A DNA stretch of 64,000 nt from Halobellus salinus (GCF_014646875.1 NZ_BMOC01000008.1:1-64000); one strand, 5' to 3'; shown: positions 24,995 through 33,964, counted from the first letter of the stretch. A program made the numbers and translations. Notes: generated by a model not told the origin, from the sequence alone.

Positions 24995-25261
24995 ATGGGA
25001 AAAGTAGCAGCCAAGATCAAGGTGATGCCGAGCGGGACCGAAATCGACCTCGACGAACTCCAAGAGCGGCTTGAACAGTCGCTGCCCGAGGGCGCGAAAA
25101 TCAACGGTTTCGAGCGCGATGACGTCGCGTTCGGGCTGGTGGCGCTCCTACCGACAGTGATCGTCCCCGACGACGCCGGCGGGACCGAAGCGGTCGAAGG
25201 GTCGTTCACCGAGGTCGACGGCGTTGAGAGTGTCGCGGTCGAGAACGTCGGTCGGATCTGA
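24995..25261 (+). CDS. ef1b: Translation elongation factor 1-beta
   Basis: 88 residues from [14 protein letters not shown]. The archaeal aEF-1beta fold (ferredoxin-like) is guanine nucleotide exchange factor for EF-1alpha. The C-terminal [13 protein letters not shown] is the conserved end. An in-frame ATG at 24962 overlaps the zinc-finger gene and was rejected because family members start at MGKV. Co-transcribed with the zinc-finger gene. Confidence 0.95.
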   Translation: MGKVAAKIKVMPSGTEIDLDELQERLEQSLPEGAKINGFERDDVAFGLVALLPTVIVPDDAGGTEAVEGSFTEVDGVESVAVENVGRI

Positions 25262-25387
25262 GCCCGAACAGCGCGCTCAACGAGCCTACGTCTTCCCGGC
25301 GGGTGACCACCGTGCGGGCCGTTTTCGGAGCACGCTACCGTTCCGGAGAGCAACAGCGCTGGCCGTGAACGCGGGCGGTCACCCGCC

Positions 25388-25654
25388 TTACTCCGCCCGC
25401 CAGAGCACGGCGAGCCCAACGACCGGTGAGAACAGGAATCCGAGCCCGAGCGCGACGAGGAGCGGTGTGCTGCCCGCCCCGAGTGACCAAGTCGCCGCGA
25501 CGCCGACAACAGCGCCGAGGAGGATGCTGGCCGAGACGCCGATCCCGAACGTCTCAAGCTGCGAACTGGAGTTGTCGTGCGGGGAGCCGCCGTCGCCGAT
25601 CGCGACCTCGGCCTCGTCGTGGACCTGCCCACTGGAAGCGTGTGTGCCTGTCAT
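25388..25654 (-). CDS. Small two-helix membrane protein
   Basis: 88 residues from [14 protein letters not shown]. About 35 polar residues, then two hydrophobic helices ([20 protein letters not shown] and [20 protein letters not shown]). Haloarchaea-specific, perhaps DUF7525. No catalytic residues. A TATA-like box is expected near 25680 in the minus direction (AAAGTTGAAA region). Function unknown. It lies convergent to the EF-1beta pair and divergent from rpl21e. Confidence 0.7.
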   Translation of the reverse strand: MTGTHASSGQVHDEAEVAIGDGGSPHDNSSSQLETFGIGVSASILLGAVVGVAATWSLGAGSTPLLVALGLGFLFSPVVGLAVLWRAE

Positions 25655-25768
25655 ATAGACCAGTACACGACCCCGGGGTTTCAACTTTGTCGAGTTCGGC
25701 CGCGATCGGAATCGCGAGCCTGGAGCGTGCGTTTTATAACCGCGTCAGGTGTAAGCCGGGTAACGACT

Positions 25769-26059
25769 ATGCCTAGCTCCAACGGTCCACTCAACGGAAC
25801 ACGACACAAACTCTCGAACGATCCGCGTGACCGGGGCACCTCGCCGCCGCAGCGTGCGATCCAGGAGTTCGACGAGGGGCAGAAGGTGCACCTGACGATC
25901 GACCCCAGCGTTCGTGAGGGCCGATTCCACCCCCGGTTCAGCGGCCGGACCGGCGAGGTCACCGGCAAGCAGGGCCGAGCGTTCACCGTCCGGATCGTCG
26001 ACGGCGGCAAGGAGAAGACGATCATCGCGAATCCGGCTCACCTGCGCGCCCAGGAGTAA
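25769..26059 (+). CDS. rpl21e: Ribosomal protein eL21
   Basis: 96 residues. Archaeal/eukaryotic 50S protein. [18 protein letters not shown] and [20 protein letters not shown] (beta-barrel) are the family hallmarks, followed by GRTGEV. TTTTATAA at 25732-25739 is the TATA box. First gene of the conserved archaeal rpl21e-rpoF-DUF655-ksgA cluster; rpoF follows after 12 bp. Confidence 0.97.
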   Translation: MPSSNGPLNGTRHKLSNDPRDRGTSPPQRAIQEFDEGQKVHLTIDPSVREGRFHPRFSGRTGEVTGKQGRAFTVRIVDGGKEKTIIANPAHLRAQE

Positions 26060-26071
26060 CTCCCGCCCCCG

Positions 26072-26428
26072 ATGACCATTTTCAAGCGGAAGGAAAGCGA
26101 GGAGTATTTGACCGTCGCAGAAGTCAAAGCGTTCCTGGAGGACGTCGAGGCCGAACGCGCCGCCGACGAGGACCGCGAACTCCGGTACGAACTGGCCCGC
26201 GCAATCGAACACGTCAACCGCTTTGCCCACCTCGACCCCGAGGAGTCCCGGGAGTTGGTCGAACACCTGCTCGAACTGGAGAAGGTCGATGGGCCAACCG
26301 CGATCAAGATCGCCGACCTCCTCCCGCAGAGCCGGGACGAACTCCGCGCGGTCTACGCCCAAGAACGGTACGCGCTTGACGGCGACGAACTTGACGAGGT
26401 TCTGAACGTCGTCGCGAAGTACGTGTGA
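26072..26428 (+). CDS. rpoF: RNA polymerase subunit F (Rpb4)
   Basis: 118 residues. Helical protein that pairs with RpoE (Rpb7) in the polymerase stalk. The HRDC-like core HLLELEKVDGPTAIKIADLL (about residues 65-84) and LPQSRDELRAVYAQER are typical. Normally it is followed closely by DUF655, but here a 333-bp gap with a dispersed repeat separates them. Confidence 0.95.
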   Translation: MTIFKRKESEEYLTVAEVKAFLEDVEAERAADEDRELRYELARAIEHVNRFAHLDPEESRELVEHLLELEKVDGPTAIKIADLLPQSRDELRAVYAQERYALDGDELDEVLNVVAKYV

Positions 26429-26439
26429 CGGCCGGAGTC

Positions 26440-26725
26440 GTGTTTCGTTAGGCGGGTTTCAGTCCCGAAAGGGGCCTCCGCCGGGACTGGAAGGGGCCGC
26501 GCTCTCGGCGAACCCGGACGTTCACGGCGGCTCGCCGCCGGTGACGGAGTGAGCGGCGAAGAGCGTCGTCAGAGAGGGCGAAGCCTTCCTGTGATCACGA
26601 ACGACGCTGCGCGGCTCTCGAACGACAACGATTCCGGGGAGTTGAGACCGCGGGGGCTTCCGAGGCGCTCACTCTCCTGTTCCCCTCGAGTTGGGTCCGA
26701 ACCAACCAGTACCGCGGCCAGCGGC
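26440..26725 (+). repeat. Dispersed repeat, copy A
   Basis: Shares blocks with copies at 43.4-43.9 kb (+) and 50.0-50.35 kb (-): GGGGCCGCGCTCTCG (near 26493), a GTTCACGGCGG segment (near 26520), GAGGGCGAAGC with GATCACGAACGACGCTGCG (26574-26614), and GAGACCGCGGGGGCTTCC (26644-26661). A degenerate tail CCAGTACCGCGGCC follows. It splits rpoF from DUF655. The gene downstream has its own TATA box (TATTTAAATAG, 26728-26738). I do not recognise this as a named element. Confidence 0.7.
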
Positions 26726-26761
26726 CAACTATTTAAATAGAGCCTGGTCGTACGTCGTGGT

Positions 26762-27373
26762 ATGACTACCACCGAGAGCGGAGACACCGACGCCGACACC
26801 TCCGGCGCCGACCCCGGAGACGTGCGTCAGGCGGTTGTGTTAGACCACCTCCCGCACGGTCGCGCCGACGACGACCGCCCCCGACACCGGAAGTCGCCGC
26901 TGGCGTACGCGCTGGGCGAGCGGGATTTCCGGCTCTTTGAGCTCACGCTCGTTGACGACGCAGGCATCTCGATCGGCGACCGCGTGGTGATCGGTCCGAC
27001 CGGAGAGCGGGAGGCCGTTGACGGGTTCAAACAGGTCACGCACGAGGACCTCTCGAACACCGCGGTCGGGGAGTTGGAGTACGCGGTTGAGGCGATCGTG
27101 GAGGCCGACGAGCAGCGGTTCGTGGCGTTCTACAACGACGCCCAGCCGATCACGCTCCGGCTCCACCAACTGAACCTGCTGCCCGGAATCGGGAAGAAAC
27201 TCCGTAACAACGTCTTAGACCAGCGAAAGCGCGGCCCCTTCGAGAGTTTCGCGGAGGTCGAAGACCGCGTTTCGGGACTCCACCGGCCGAAAGAAGTGCT
27301 CATCGAGCGGATCCTGGAGGAACTCCAGGACGACGACCTGAAATACAAGACCTTCGTGGGCCGGAACGGGTGA
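26762..27373 (+). CDS. DUF655 family protein, putative RNA-binding
   Basis: 203 residues. Archaeal DUF655: an S1/OB-like N-terminal region (YALGERDFRLFELTLVD to EREAVDG) and a helix-hairpin-helix, LHQLNLLPGIGKKLRNNVLD (about residues 138-157), followed by QRKRGPFESFAEVEDRVSGL. The HhH suggests nucleic-acid binding, probably rRNA, given its constant position beside ksgA and rpl21e in archaea. Leaderless start from the TATTTAAATAG box 26 bases upstream. ksgA follows after 64 bp. Confidence 0.9.
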   Translation: MTTTESGDTDADTSGADPGDVRQAVVLDHLPHGRADDDRPRHRKSPLAYALGERDFRLFELTLVDDAGISIGDRVVIGPTGEREAVDGFKQVTHEDLSNTAVGELEYAVEAIVEADEQRFVAFYNDAQPITLRLHQLNLLPGIGKKLRNNVLDQRKRGPFESFAEVEDRVSGLHRPKEVLIERILEELQDDDLKYKTFVGRNG

Positions 27374-27437
27374 CACCGAAACACCCCGGTGACGACAAGT
27401 CGAGATATTTACACGCGCTCGGCCACAATCGGTCGCA

Positions 27438-28301
27438 ATGACGGACACGACGCCCGATGGGGTCGAGACTCGCGATCCCGACGCCCTCCGTCGGCGGGCG
27501 GGCGTGCGGGGGGACCCCGGCCGCGACCAGCATTTCCTGGTCGACAACCGGATCCTCGATCGGCTTCCGGGCTACCTCCCACCCGAGGCCGACACCGCCC
27601 ACCTGCTGGAGGTCGGCGGCGGGACCGGCGGACTCACCGACCGGCTCCTCCGGACCGGCGATCGGGTGACCGTGATCGAACGGGACCCGGCGCTGGCGGG
27701 GTTCCTCGGCGAGGAGTTCAGCGGGGCGGTCGAGGCAGGCCGGCTTGACGTCGTCGACGGCGACGCGGTGGAGGTCGATCTCCCCGAGTTTTCGGCGTGC
27801 GTCTCGAATCTTCCCTATGGAATCTCCTCGCCCATCACGTTCCGGCTGTTGCCCCGGTCGCGCCCCCTAGTACTGACCTTCCAGCGGGAGTTCGCCGAGC
27901 GGATGGCGGCCGACCCCGGCAGCGGCGACTACGGTCGGCTGTCGGTGACTGCGGGCCACTACGCCGACGTCGAAGTCGTGGAAGTGATCCCGCCGTCGGC
28001 GTTCGACCCACAACCCGAGGTCGAGAGCGCGGTCGTCCGCGTCACCCCCCGCGATCCCGACTACGAGGTCGACGACGAGGCGTTCTTCTTCGACTTCGTG
28101 AAGGCACTGTTCACACAGCGCCGGAAGACCGTCAGAAACGGCATCCGGAACACGGCCCACATCTCGGGGCTCTCCGATCCCGACGCTGTCGTCGACGCGG
28201 TCGCTGCCGAGGATGAGGGCCTACTGCGGGCCCGGCCGGGATCGCTGGCGCCGTCGGAGTTCGCCGCGTTGACCGGTATCGCGGCCGAACACGGCCGGTG
28301 A
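27438..28301 (+). CDS. ksgA: 16S rRNA dimethyladenosine transferase
   Basis: 287 residues. Methylates the two adjacent adenosines of the helix 45 loop with SAM. QHFLVDNRILDRL (residues 34-46) is the N-terminal signature, LEVGGGTGGLTDRLL the SAM-binding motif I, and NLPYGISSPI (about 121-130) the catalytic NLPY motif. The C-terminal helical domain is present, so the length is normal. The gene downstream begins with a GTG 2 bp after its stop. A GATATTTACAC box at about 27403 precedes the start. Confidence 0.96.
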   Translation: MTDTTPDGVETRDPDALRRRAGVRGDPGRDQHFLVDNRILDRLPGYLPPEADTAHLLEVGGGTGGLTDRLLRTGDRVTVIERDPALAGFLGEEFSGAVEAGRLDVVDGDAVEVDLPEFSACVSNLPYGISSPITFRLLPRSRPLVLTFQREFAERMAADPGSGDYGRLSVTAGHYADVEVVEVIPPSAFDPQPEVESAVVRVTPRDPDYEVDDEAFFFDFVKALFTQRRKTVRNGIRNTAHISGLSDPDAVVDAVAAEDEGLLRARPGSLAPSEFAALTGIAAEHGR

Positions 28302-28302
28302 G

Positions 28303-29460
28303 GTGACGCAGGTGTTCCCCCCGATCGCACTCCAGAGCGTGCTCGCCCGGGTCGGCACCGCGTTGGCGTCGCTGTCGGAACTGATCCCGTCGACGGCCGG
28401 TCGGACGGTCGCGACGTTCGGGATCGCGGTCGCGGTGACGGCGATCCTGAGCCGGACCGATCGGTTGCACGCGCTCGAACCCGAGCGACTCCCGAAAACC
28501 GGGTGGCATCTCGTCGTGACGCTCGGAACGATGGTGGTCGCCGCGACCGGTGGGCTGGTGATCGTGGCGGTGTGGGGGCTCTCCGACCAGCTGCTGGGCG
28601 TGTTCACCACCAACCTCGGGCCGGAGGCGCTGGTTCGGGTCGGGATCTCGGTTCTGTTCCTGATCGGGGCGTACACTATGACCGGGCTGATCAGGCAGTT
28701 GGTCGAGGAGATCGCCCAGGCGCGGGGCTCGCTCGGGGAACACGAACGCGAGATCGCATTCCGGGTGGGGCAGGTCACGCTCTACATCGTCTCCGTGCTC
28801 TTAATCCTCACGCTGTGGCAGGTGAACATCGGCGGGATCCTGGTCGGGGCGGGGTTTCTGGGCATTGTAGTCGGTATGGCGGCCAGACAGACCCTCGGCG
28901 CCCTGCTCGCAGGGTTCGTACTGATGTTCTCCCGGCCGTTCGAGATCGGCGACTGGATCGAGGTCGGGGACAACGAGGGGATCGTGACAGACATCACCAT
29001 CGTCAACACACGGATCCAGACCTTCGACGGCGAGTACGTGATGATCCCCAACGACGTGGTCTCCGCTCAGAGCCTGATCAACCGCAGCCGGAAGGGTCGG
29101 CTCCGGATCGAGGTCGAGGTCGGCGTCGACTACGACGCCGACGCCGAGCGGGCGGCCGAGGTCGCACAGAGCGCGGTGAAGGACCTGGACGACCCCATGA
29201 CGGTTCCGACACCGCAGGTGGTCCTCAAGCGCTTCGGTGACTCCGCGGTGGTCCTTGGGGTTCGGTATTGGATTGACAACCCTAGCGCGCGCCGACGGTG
29301 GCGGTCGAGAACCGCGGTGATGGGCGCGGTCAAGCGCGCCTTCGAGGCCGAGGGTATCAAGATCCCGTTCCCGCAGCGCGAACTGATGGGCCGCGAGGAG
29401 GCCGAAGGCGTCGTGCTCGCGGGCGGGGACGGAGACGGCACCGAGGGCAGAGAACAGTGA
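28303..29460 (+). CDS. MscS-type mechanosensitive channel
   Basis: 385 residues from a GTG 2 bp after ksgA. Three or four N-terminal membrane helices (about 30-160), the pore helix region GAGFLGIVVGMAARQTLGAL (about 180-199), then the beta domain beginning FSRPFEIGDWIEV and the C-terminal alpha/beta domain. The Gly/Ala packing and the R-x(T) turn match small-conductance channels, which release solutes on osmotic downshift. The C-terminal 25 residues are acidic. Stop overlaps the start of the next methyltransferase (GTGA). Confidence 0.93.
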   Translation: MTQVFPPIALQSVLARVGTALASLSELIPSTAGRTVATFGIAVAVTAILSRTDRLHALEPERLPKTGWHLVVTLGTMVVAATGGLVIVAVWGLSDQLLGVFTTNLGPEALVRVGISVLFLIGAYTMTGLIRQLVEEIAQARGSLGEHEREIAFRVGQVTLYIVSVLLILTLWQVNIGGILVGAGFLGIVVGMAARQTLGALLAGFVLMFSRPFEIGDWIEVGDNEGIVTDITIVNTRIQTFDGEYVMIPNDVVSAQSLINRSRKGRLRIEVEVGVDYDADAERAAEVAQSAVKDLDDPMTVPTPQVVLKRFGDSAVVLGVRYWIDNPSARRRWRSRTAVMGAVKRAFEAEGIKIPFPQRELMGREEAEGVVLAGGDGDGTEGREQ

Positions 29461-30104
29461 CCGACGGATCGCGGGACGACCTTGCCGCCCGCCGGGGAGT
29501 CGAGCGGAAGGTGTACAGCCCCGCGGAGGATTCGGGGTTACTCGCCGACGCCATCGCGGAACGCGGGCGGGGCCGGCTGTTGGAGGTTGGGACCGGGTCG
29601 GGGTGGGTGGCGGAGCGGGCCACCGCGGCCGATGCCGTGACCGAGGTCGTCGCGAGCGACCGGAGCCCACACGCCTGCCGGGCGGCGCGGGAGCGGGTGA
29701 CGACGGGCGGTGGGGCCGGCTCCGGTCCGTCTTTCGGGGTGGTCCGGGCGGATATGGTTGCGCCCTTCGCCGACAGCGTGTTCGACACCGTGGCGTTCAA
29801 CCCGCCATACCTCCCCACTGATCCCGAAAACGAGTGGGACGACTGGATGGAACGGGCGCTGTCGGGCGGGGAGTCGGGTCGCGAGTTGATCGAACCGTTC
29901 GTGGAGTCAGTTGGGCGCATCCTCGCGCCCGATGGCGTTGTGCTGCTGCTCGTGAGTTCGCTCGCGGGGTACGACGCGGTGCTCGAGTACGCGGCCGGGT
30001 GTGGGTTCGACACCGACGACCCGGTGGTAGTCGAAGAGTCGTACCCCTTCGAGACGCTCTCGGTGGTAGCGCTGACGCCGTTGTCGGGAAAATCTGATAA
30101 CTAA
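29457..30104 (+). CDS. HemK2/PrmC-type class I methyltransferase
   Basis: 215 residues from a GTG overlapping the MscS stop. VYSPAEDSGLLADAI (residues 19-33) is the start of the HemK2 family, LLEVGTGSGWVAERA the SAM motif, and NPPYLP (about residue 118) the catalytic NPPY that methylates the glutamine of a GGQ-type release factor or a related substrate. No N-terminal PrmC domain, as usual for archaeal/eukaryotic HemK2, which act with Trm112. Translation-coupled to mscS, in the ksgA cluster. Confidence 0.9.
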   Translation: MTDGSRDDLAARRGVERKVYSPAEDSGLLADAIAERGRGRLLEVGTGSGWVAERATAADAVTEVVASDRSPHACRAARERVTTGGGAGSGPSFGVVRADMVAPFADSVFDTVAFNPPYLPTDPENEWDDWMERALSGGESGRELIEPFVESVGRILAPDGVVLLLVSSLAGYDAVLEYAAGCGFDTDDPVVVEESYPFETLSVVALTPLSGKSDN

Positions 30105-30159
30105 GGGGTATATTTTGGTTTAGTAAATATTAAGCAACGGCATTTCTTACGGTTCGACG

Positions 30160-31173
30160 ATGACTGAATTCGTTGGAACGACGCCCGGTCTGTTCCCACT
30201 GCCGGACCACGCAAAGTCCGAGCTAGCGGACCTGAAGGGCCACCAGAAGGGCGACCTCATCTCCGGGGACGAACCCGAGTCGATAACGGATGTGTACGAC
30301 GACGCGCGGTCGACAGTCGTCGCCGAACAACGCGACGCCGGCCTCGACCGCGTCGTTGAGGGGTGCCTGCGGTGGGACGACATGCTCGCTCACCCGCTCG
30401 CGGTTCACGACAACGTCGGGACCGGTGGGATCGTTCGATACTACGACAACAACAACTTCTACCGCGACCCCTGTGTCACCGGCGAACTGACGCCGTCCGG
30501 TGACGTGCCGTCGGAGGTGGCGGCCGCCGCCGACCTGCTGGACGACACCGACCCGCCGCTGCAGGCGACCCTTCCGGGGCCGTACTCGCTTGCGGATCTC
30601 GCGACCGACGAGTTCTACGGCGACGACCGGGAGTTCCTCGCTGCGGTCGCGTCGTTTCTCGCCGCCGAGGTCGAGGCGTTCCCCGCCCACGGGACGCTGT
30701 TCCTGCTCGATCCGTCGCTCGTTGCGACCCCGCCCGACGACGACCTCGCGGCGGCCGTTCCCGAGGCGATCGACACCGTCGCGGGCGCGACCGACGCCGA
30801 CGTGGTCGTCTACACCTACTTCGGCGCGCTCGACGAGAAGACCTACGCCCACCTGCTGGACGCCGACATCGACGCCGTGGGGCTCGACCTCGTGGATGCG
30901 GACAGGGAGACGACGGTCTACAACGCCGTCGAGTACGGGATCACTGACGACGTCGCGCTCGGCGTCGCCGACGGCCAGAACACGCTGGTCGAGTCCCCGG
31001 AGACCCTCCGGGAGCGCGCGGCGTGGTTCACGGACCAGGTCCCCGCAACCGACTTCGAGCGGGTGTATCTGAGTACGAACACCGAGCCGTTCTACCTGCC
31101 TGTGAACAAACACCGGGCGAAACTCGACGCCGTGGGAGCCGCGGCCGACCTCGAGCGGGAGGTGCACGCCTGA
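30160..31173 (+). CDS. MetE-like protein without the zinc site (first half of a two-gene MetE)
   Basis: 337 residues. Fold of the MetE/UROD barrel (LPGPYSLADLATDEF, VVVYTYFGALDEKTYAHLLD, VYLSTNTEPFYLPVNKHRAK), but it lacks the His-x-Cys zinc pair where the second protein has HVCYGD. Haloarchaea often have two adjacent metE genes. This one probably acts as a partner or acts on another corrinoid or folate substrate. The stop overlaps the start of the catalytic gene (TGATG). AT-rich promoter TAAATATTAAG at 30125-30135. Confidence 0.85.
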   Translation: MTEFVGTTPGLFPLPDHAKSELADLKGHQKGDLISGDEPESITDVYDDARSTVVAEQRDAGLDRVVEGCLRWDDMLAHPLAVHDNVGTGGIVRYYDNNNFYRDPCVTGELTPSGDVPSEVAAAADLLDDTDPPLQATLPGPYSLADLATDEFYGDDREFLAAVASFLAAEVEAFPAHGTLFLLDPSLVATPPDDDLAAAVPEAIDTVAGATDADVVVYTYFGALDEKTYAHLLDADIDAVGLDLVDADRETTVYNAVEYGITDDVALGVADGQNTLVESPETLRERAAWFTDQVPATDFERVYLSTNTEPFYLPVNKHRAKLDAVGAAADLEREVHA

Positions 31174-32240
31174 TGGCCCGGAACGCCGACAACCGCGCGC
31201 AGTTCCGGCCCGACGGTCACGACGCCGACCATTTCCTGCTGACGACCGTCGTGGGGAGCTACCCCAAGCCCAAGTGGCTCAACCGCGCCACGGATCTCGC
31301 CGAGGACCCCGACTCGAAGTTCGATAACGGCGACCTCAAGGAGGCCCACAACGACGCCGCACAGCTGATCACGGAGGAACACGAACGGGCCGGGCTGGAC
31401 ACCGTCGTCGACGGCGAGATGCGCCGCGAGGAGATGGTGGAGTATTTCGCCCACCGCATCCCGGGTTACGAGTTCAACGGCCCCGTGAAGGTGTGGGGCC
31501 ACAACTACTTCGACAAGCCCTCCGTGGTTTCTGAGGTCTCCTACGACGAGCCGTGGCTGGTCGACGAGTTCGAGTTCACCGCGAACGTTGCCACCAAACC
31601 GGTGAAGGTGCCGATCACGGGACCGTACACCTTGGCACGGTGGTCGTTCAACGAGGCGTACGACGACGAGGAGACGCTTGCGTACGACCTCGCGGACCTG
31701 GTGAACCAAGAGATCGGGAAACTCGTCGACGCGGGCGCGCGGTACATCCAGATCGACGAGCCCGCGCTGGCGACCACGCCCGACGACCACGCCATCGTCG
31801 GCGAATCCCTCGAACGGATCGTCGACGGGGTCGACGACGACGTCCGGATCGGGCTCCACGTCTGTTACGGCGACTACTCCAGGATCTACCCCGAGATCAA
31901 CGACTTCCCGATCGACGAGTTCGACGTGGAACTGTGCAACGACGGCTACGAGCAGATCGAGGTCTTCCAGGATCCCGATTTCGAACCGGACCTCGGGCTC
32001 GGCGTCGTCGACGTCCACGACGCAGCGGTCGAGACCGTCGAGGAGATCAAGCGCAACATCCGCCAGGGGCTGAAGGTCGTCCCGCCGGAGAAACTCACCG
32101 TCTCGCCGGACTGCGGCGTGAAACTCCTGCCACGGGAGGTGGCCTACCAGAAGACCGAAAACATGGTCCAGGCGGCCCGCGAGGTCGAGGCGGAACTCGA
32201 CGCGGGCGAACTCGACGTCGCCGCCGCGACCCGACCGTAG
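31173..32240 (+). CDS. metE: Cobalamin-independent methionine synthase core (MetE catalytic half)
   Basis: 355 residues. Transfers a methyl group to homocysteine. The zinc ligands keep the spacing of E. coli MetE: His229 and Cys231 (LHVCYGDY), Glu253 (FDVELCN) and Cys314 (SPDCGVKLL), i.e. +2, +24 and +85, as in His641/Cys643/Glu665/Cys726. VVGSYPKPKW (residues 27-36) opens the barrel, and IDEPAL and GEMRREEM line the substrate side. It lacks the large N-terminal half of bacterial MetE, as in other archaeal core enzymes. The methyl donor (possibly a methylated corrinoid or pterin) is unknown. Confidence 0.92.
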   Translation: MARNADNRAQFRPDGHDADHFLLTTVVGSYPKPKWLNRATDLAEDPDSKFDNGDLKEAHNDAAQLITEEHERAGLDTVVDGEMRREEMVEYFAHRIPGYEFNGPVKVWGHNYFDKPSVVSEVSYDEPWLVDEFEFTANVATKPVKVPITGPYTLARWSFNEAYDDEETLAYDLADLVNQEIGKLVDAGARYIQIDEPALATTPDDHAIVGESLERIVDGVDDDVRIGLHVCYGDYSRIYPEINDFPIDEFDVELCNDGYEQIEVFQDPDFEPDLGLGVVDVHDAAVETVEEIKRNIRQGLKVVPPEKLTVSPDCGVKLLPREVAYQKTENMVQAAREVEAELDAGELDVAAATRP

Positions 32241-32249
32241 TCCGGTCCG

Positions 32250-33440
32250 ATGGCCGACAACCGCAACGGTGCCCCGAACTGGGGGCTCGTCGGCGTCGGA
32301 GCTGACGGCGCGGAGATGGCCTCTCAGGTCGTGACCGACGCGACCCACGACGTGTTCGACGACCGCATCGCGTTGCTCGGGAGGGCCGTCGCCGACGTCC
32401 GGGCGTACGCGGAGCAGATCGGAGTGATCGGGACGGCAAGCCTCGGGGAAGCAGCCGCCGACACCGACCGCATCGTGACGTTCGACCTCCCGTTCGGCAT
32501 GCAGTTCGATCTCTCCGGCGTCGTCCCGGAAGAGCGACAGTTCTGTGCGAACACCGAACGGGTCGTCGAATCGCTGCGGAGCGTACTCGACGGTGCCGAC
32601 GCGATCGCCTACCTCACCGTACCCGGCGGCAAGGCGAGTTGGGTCGTGCCGGCGCTCGTGGAGCGGATCGGCGCTACTGCGAACGGACACCCCCCGGACG
32701 CCCCCGCCAGAGGGGGTCGGCCGCAACAGTTCGTCGTCGCGACGCTGCCGTCCGAGACTGACCCGATACAGACCCGTTTCGACGCGTGCTACACGCTCTT
32801 CGGGCTGTTGGGGCCCGATGAGCGACGGTCCGCGGCAACGACGTTTCTCGTGTCGAAGCCGACCCTACAGGAGCAATTCCTATTGGAGCCGGTGGACAGT
32901 ACCCCGGGCGCCGGGTCGACGGGACTGCCCCACGGTCCCATCGCTACCGCGGTGAATCAGTTCATCGCTGCGGGCCGTCGGTCCGATCGCAGCCCGCACG
33001 GGACGTTCGGCATTGCCCGCGACCGCCCACTCGGTCTCGATCTGACCGTCGCAATCGAGGCGGCGGCCGACGCGACGTTCGTCCCGGTGGATGTGTCGAC
33101 GGTCGAGTCGGTTTCGCTGATCGTCGGCGCTCCCGAAGAGCGGATCCGGTCGGACGCGATCACCGCCGTCGGCGTCGCGGACGCGTTCGGGTCGTGGGCC
33201 ACGGAGCGGGGGATCTCGGACCGAACGCGCGGCTCAACGCTCGTCTCGCGGCCGGGGGACGGCCAGACGTTCGACGTCCTCTTCGTCCCGACGGGATTCG
33301 ACCTCGGACCGGTGCTCGATCCGCTCGAGGACGCATACGAACAGGGCAAAGCGGTGCTCGAACGAGCCGAATCCTCCCGTGACCTCGCCCGCGCGGAGCG
33401 GCTGGAACGGCGAGTACGGGGCGACGACACCAACGACTGA
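32250..33440 (+). CDS. Possible divergent tubulin/FtsZ-superfamily protein
   Basis: 396 residues, 9 bp after metE. I recognise no family outright, but the order of elements resembles FtsZ/CetZ: GLVGVGADGAEMASQVV (residues 12-28, like T1 and helix 1), AIAYLTVPGGKASWVVPALV (119-138, at the place of GGGTGSG and helix 4), FVVATLPSET then TRFDACYTLFGLL (161-187, like strand 6 and helix 6), TFLVSK, and IATAVNQFIAAG (231-242). The GTP-binding GGGTGSG motif itself is absent, so it may be a non-nucleotide-binding relative. The C-terminal coil (360-396) is charged. Confidence 0.6.
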   Translation: MADNRNGAPNWGLVGVGADGAEMASQVVTDATHDVFDDRIALLGRAVADVRAYAEQIGVIGTASLGEAAADTDRIVTFDLPFGMQFDLSGVVPEERQFCANTERVVESLRSVLDGADAIAYLTVPGGKASWVVPALVERIGATANGHPPDAPARGGRPQQFVVATLPSETDPIQTRFDACYTLFGLLGPDERRSAATTFLVSKPTLQEQFLLEPVDSTPGAGSTGLPHGPIATAVNQFIAAGRRSDRSPHGTFGIARDRPLGLDLTVAIEAAADATFVPVDVSTVESVSLIVGAPEERIRSDAITAVGVADAFGSWATERGISDRTRGSTLVSRPGDGQTFDVLFVPTGFDLGPVLDPLEDAYEQGKAVLERAESSRDLARAERLERRVRGDDTND

Positions 33441-33490
33441 TCGCTCTCGGTGTGAGCGTCGTCAACGACAGAATCGAAGCGGAGCGACGG

Positions 33491-33964
33491 TCAGTGGTCT
33501 TCGTAGAGCCAGGCCGCGTCGATCCGCTCGTAGTCGAGCAACTCCTCATCGTCGAAGAAGAGGTCGATCTCGCGCTCGTTGGCGCCCTCGTCCTCGTGGT
33601 CGGAGGCGTGGATGACGTTGCGGCCGAGATCCAGCCCGAAATCGCCGCGGATCGTGCCGGGGGCCGACTCCGCGGGGTCGGTCTCGCCGACCATCGAGCG
33701 GACCTGGCGGGTTGCGTCCGCGCCCGCCCAAACCATCGCGAAGACCGGGCCCGAACTAATGAACTCGACGAGGTCGTCGAAGAACGGTTTGTCCTCGTGT
33801 TCGCCGTAGTGGTCGTGGGCGAGGTTGTCGTCGATCTGCATAAACTTCCCGCCGACGAGCTTCAGCCCGCGCTCCTCGAACCGGGAGACGATGTCGCCGA
33901 CGAGGCCGCGCTGGACGCCGTCGGGCTTGACCATCACGAAGGTGCGTTCGTCGTGATGACTCAT
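33491..33964 (-). CDS. ndk: Nucleoside diphosphate kinase
   Basis: 157 residues from [20 protein letters not shown]. Balances NTP pools through a phosphohistidine. The active-site block is [12 protein letters not shown] (family NxxHGSD, His near 118), with [11 protein letters not shown] for nucleotide binding. A haloarchaeal acidic insert lies near the end. Start overlaps the rpl24e stop (ATGA). Last gene of rpl7ae-rps28e-rpl24e-ndk. Confidence 0.97.
   Translation of the reverse strand: MSHHDERTFVMVKPDGVQRGLVGDIVSRFEERGLKLVGGKFMQIDDNLAHDHYGEHEDKPFFDDLVEFISSGPVFAMVWAGADATRQVRSMVGETDPAESAPGTIRGDFGLDLGRNVIHASDHEDEGANEREIDLFFDDEELLDYERIDAAWLYEDH

Noticed and set aside
26549-26740. 63-residue protein over repeat A
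   Set aside because: Short, basic, lies entirely in repeat DNA; similar peptides can be translated from copies B and C but no promoter or conserved frame length.
30160-32240. Frameshifted single metE
   Set aside because: The two genes are in different frames but overlap by TGATG, each starts and ends with complete domain boundaries, and two-gene MetE is usual in haloarchaea.
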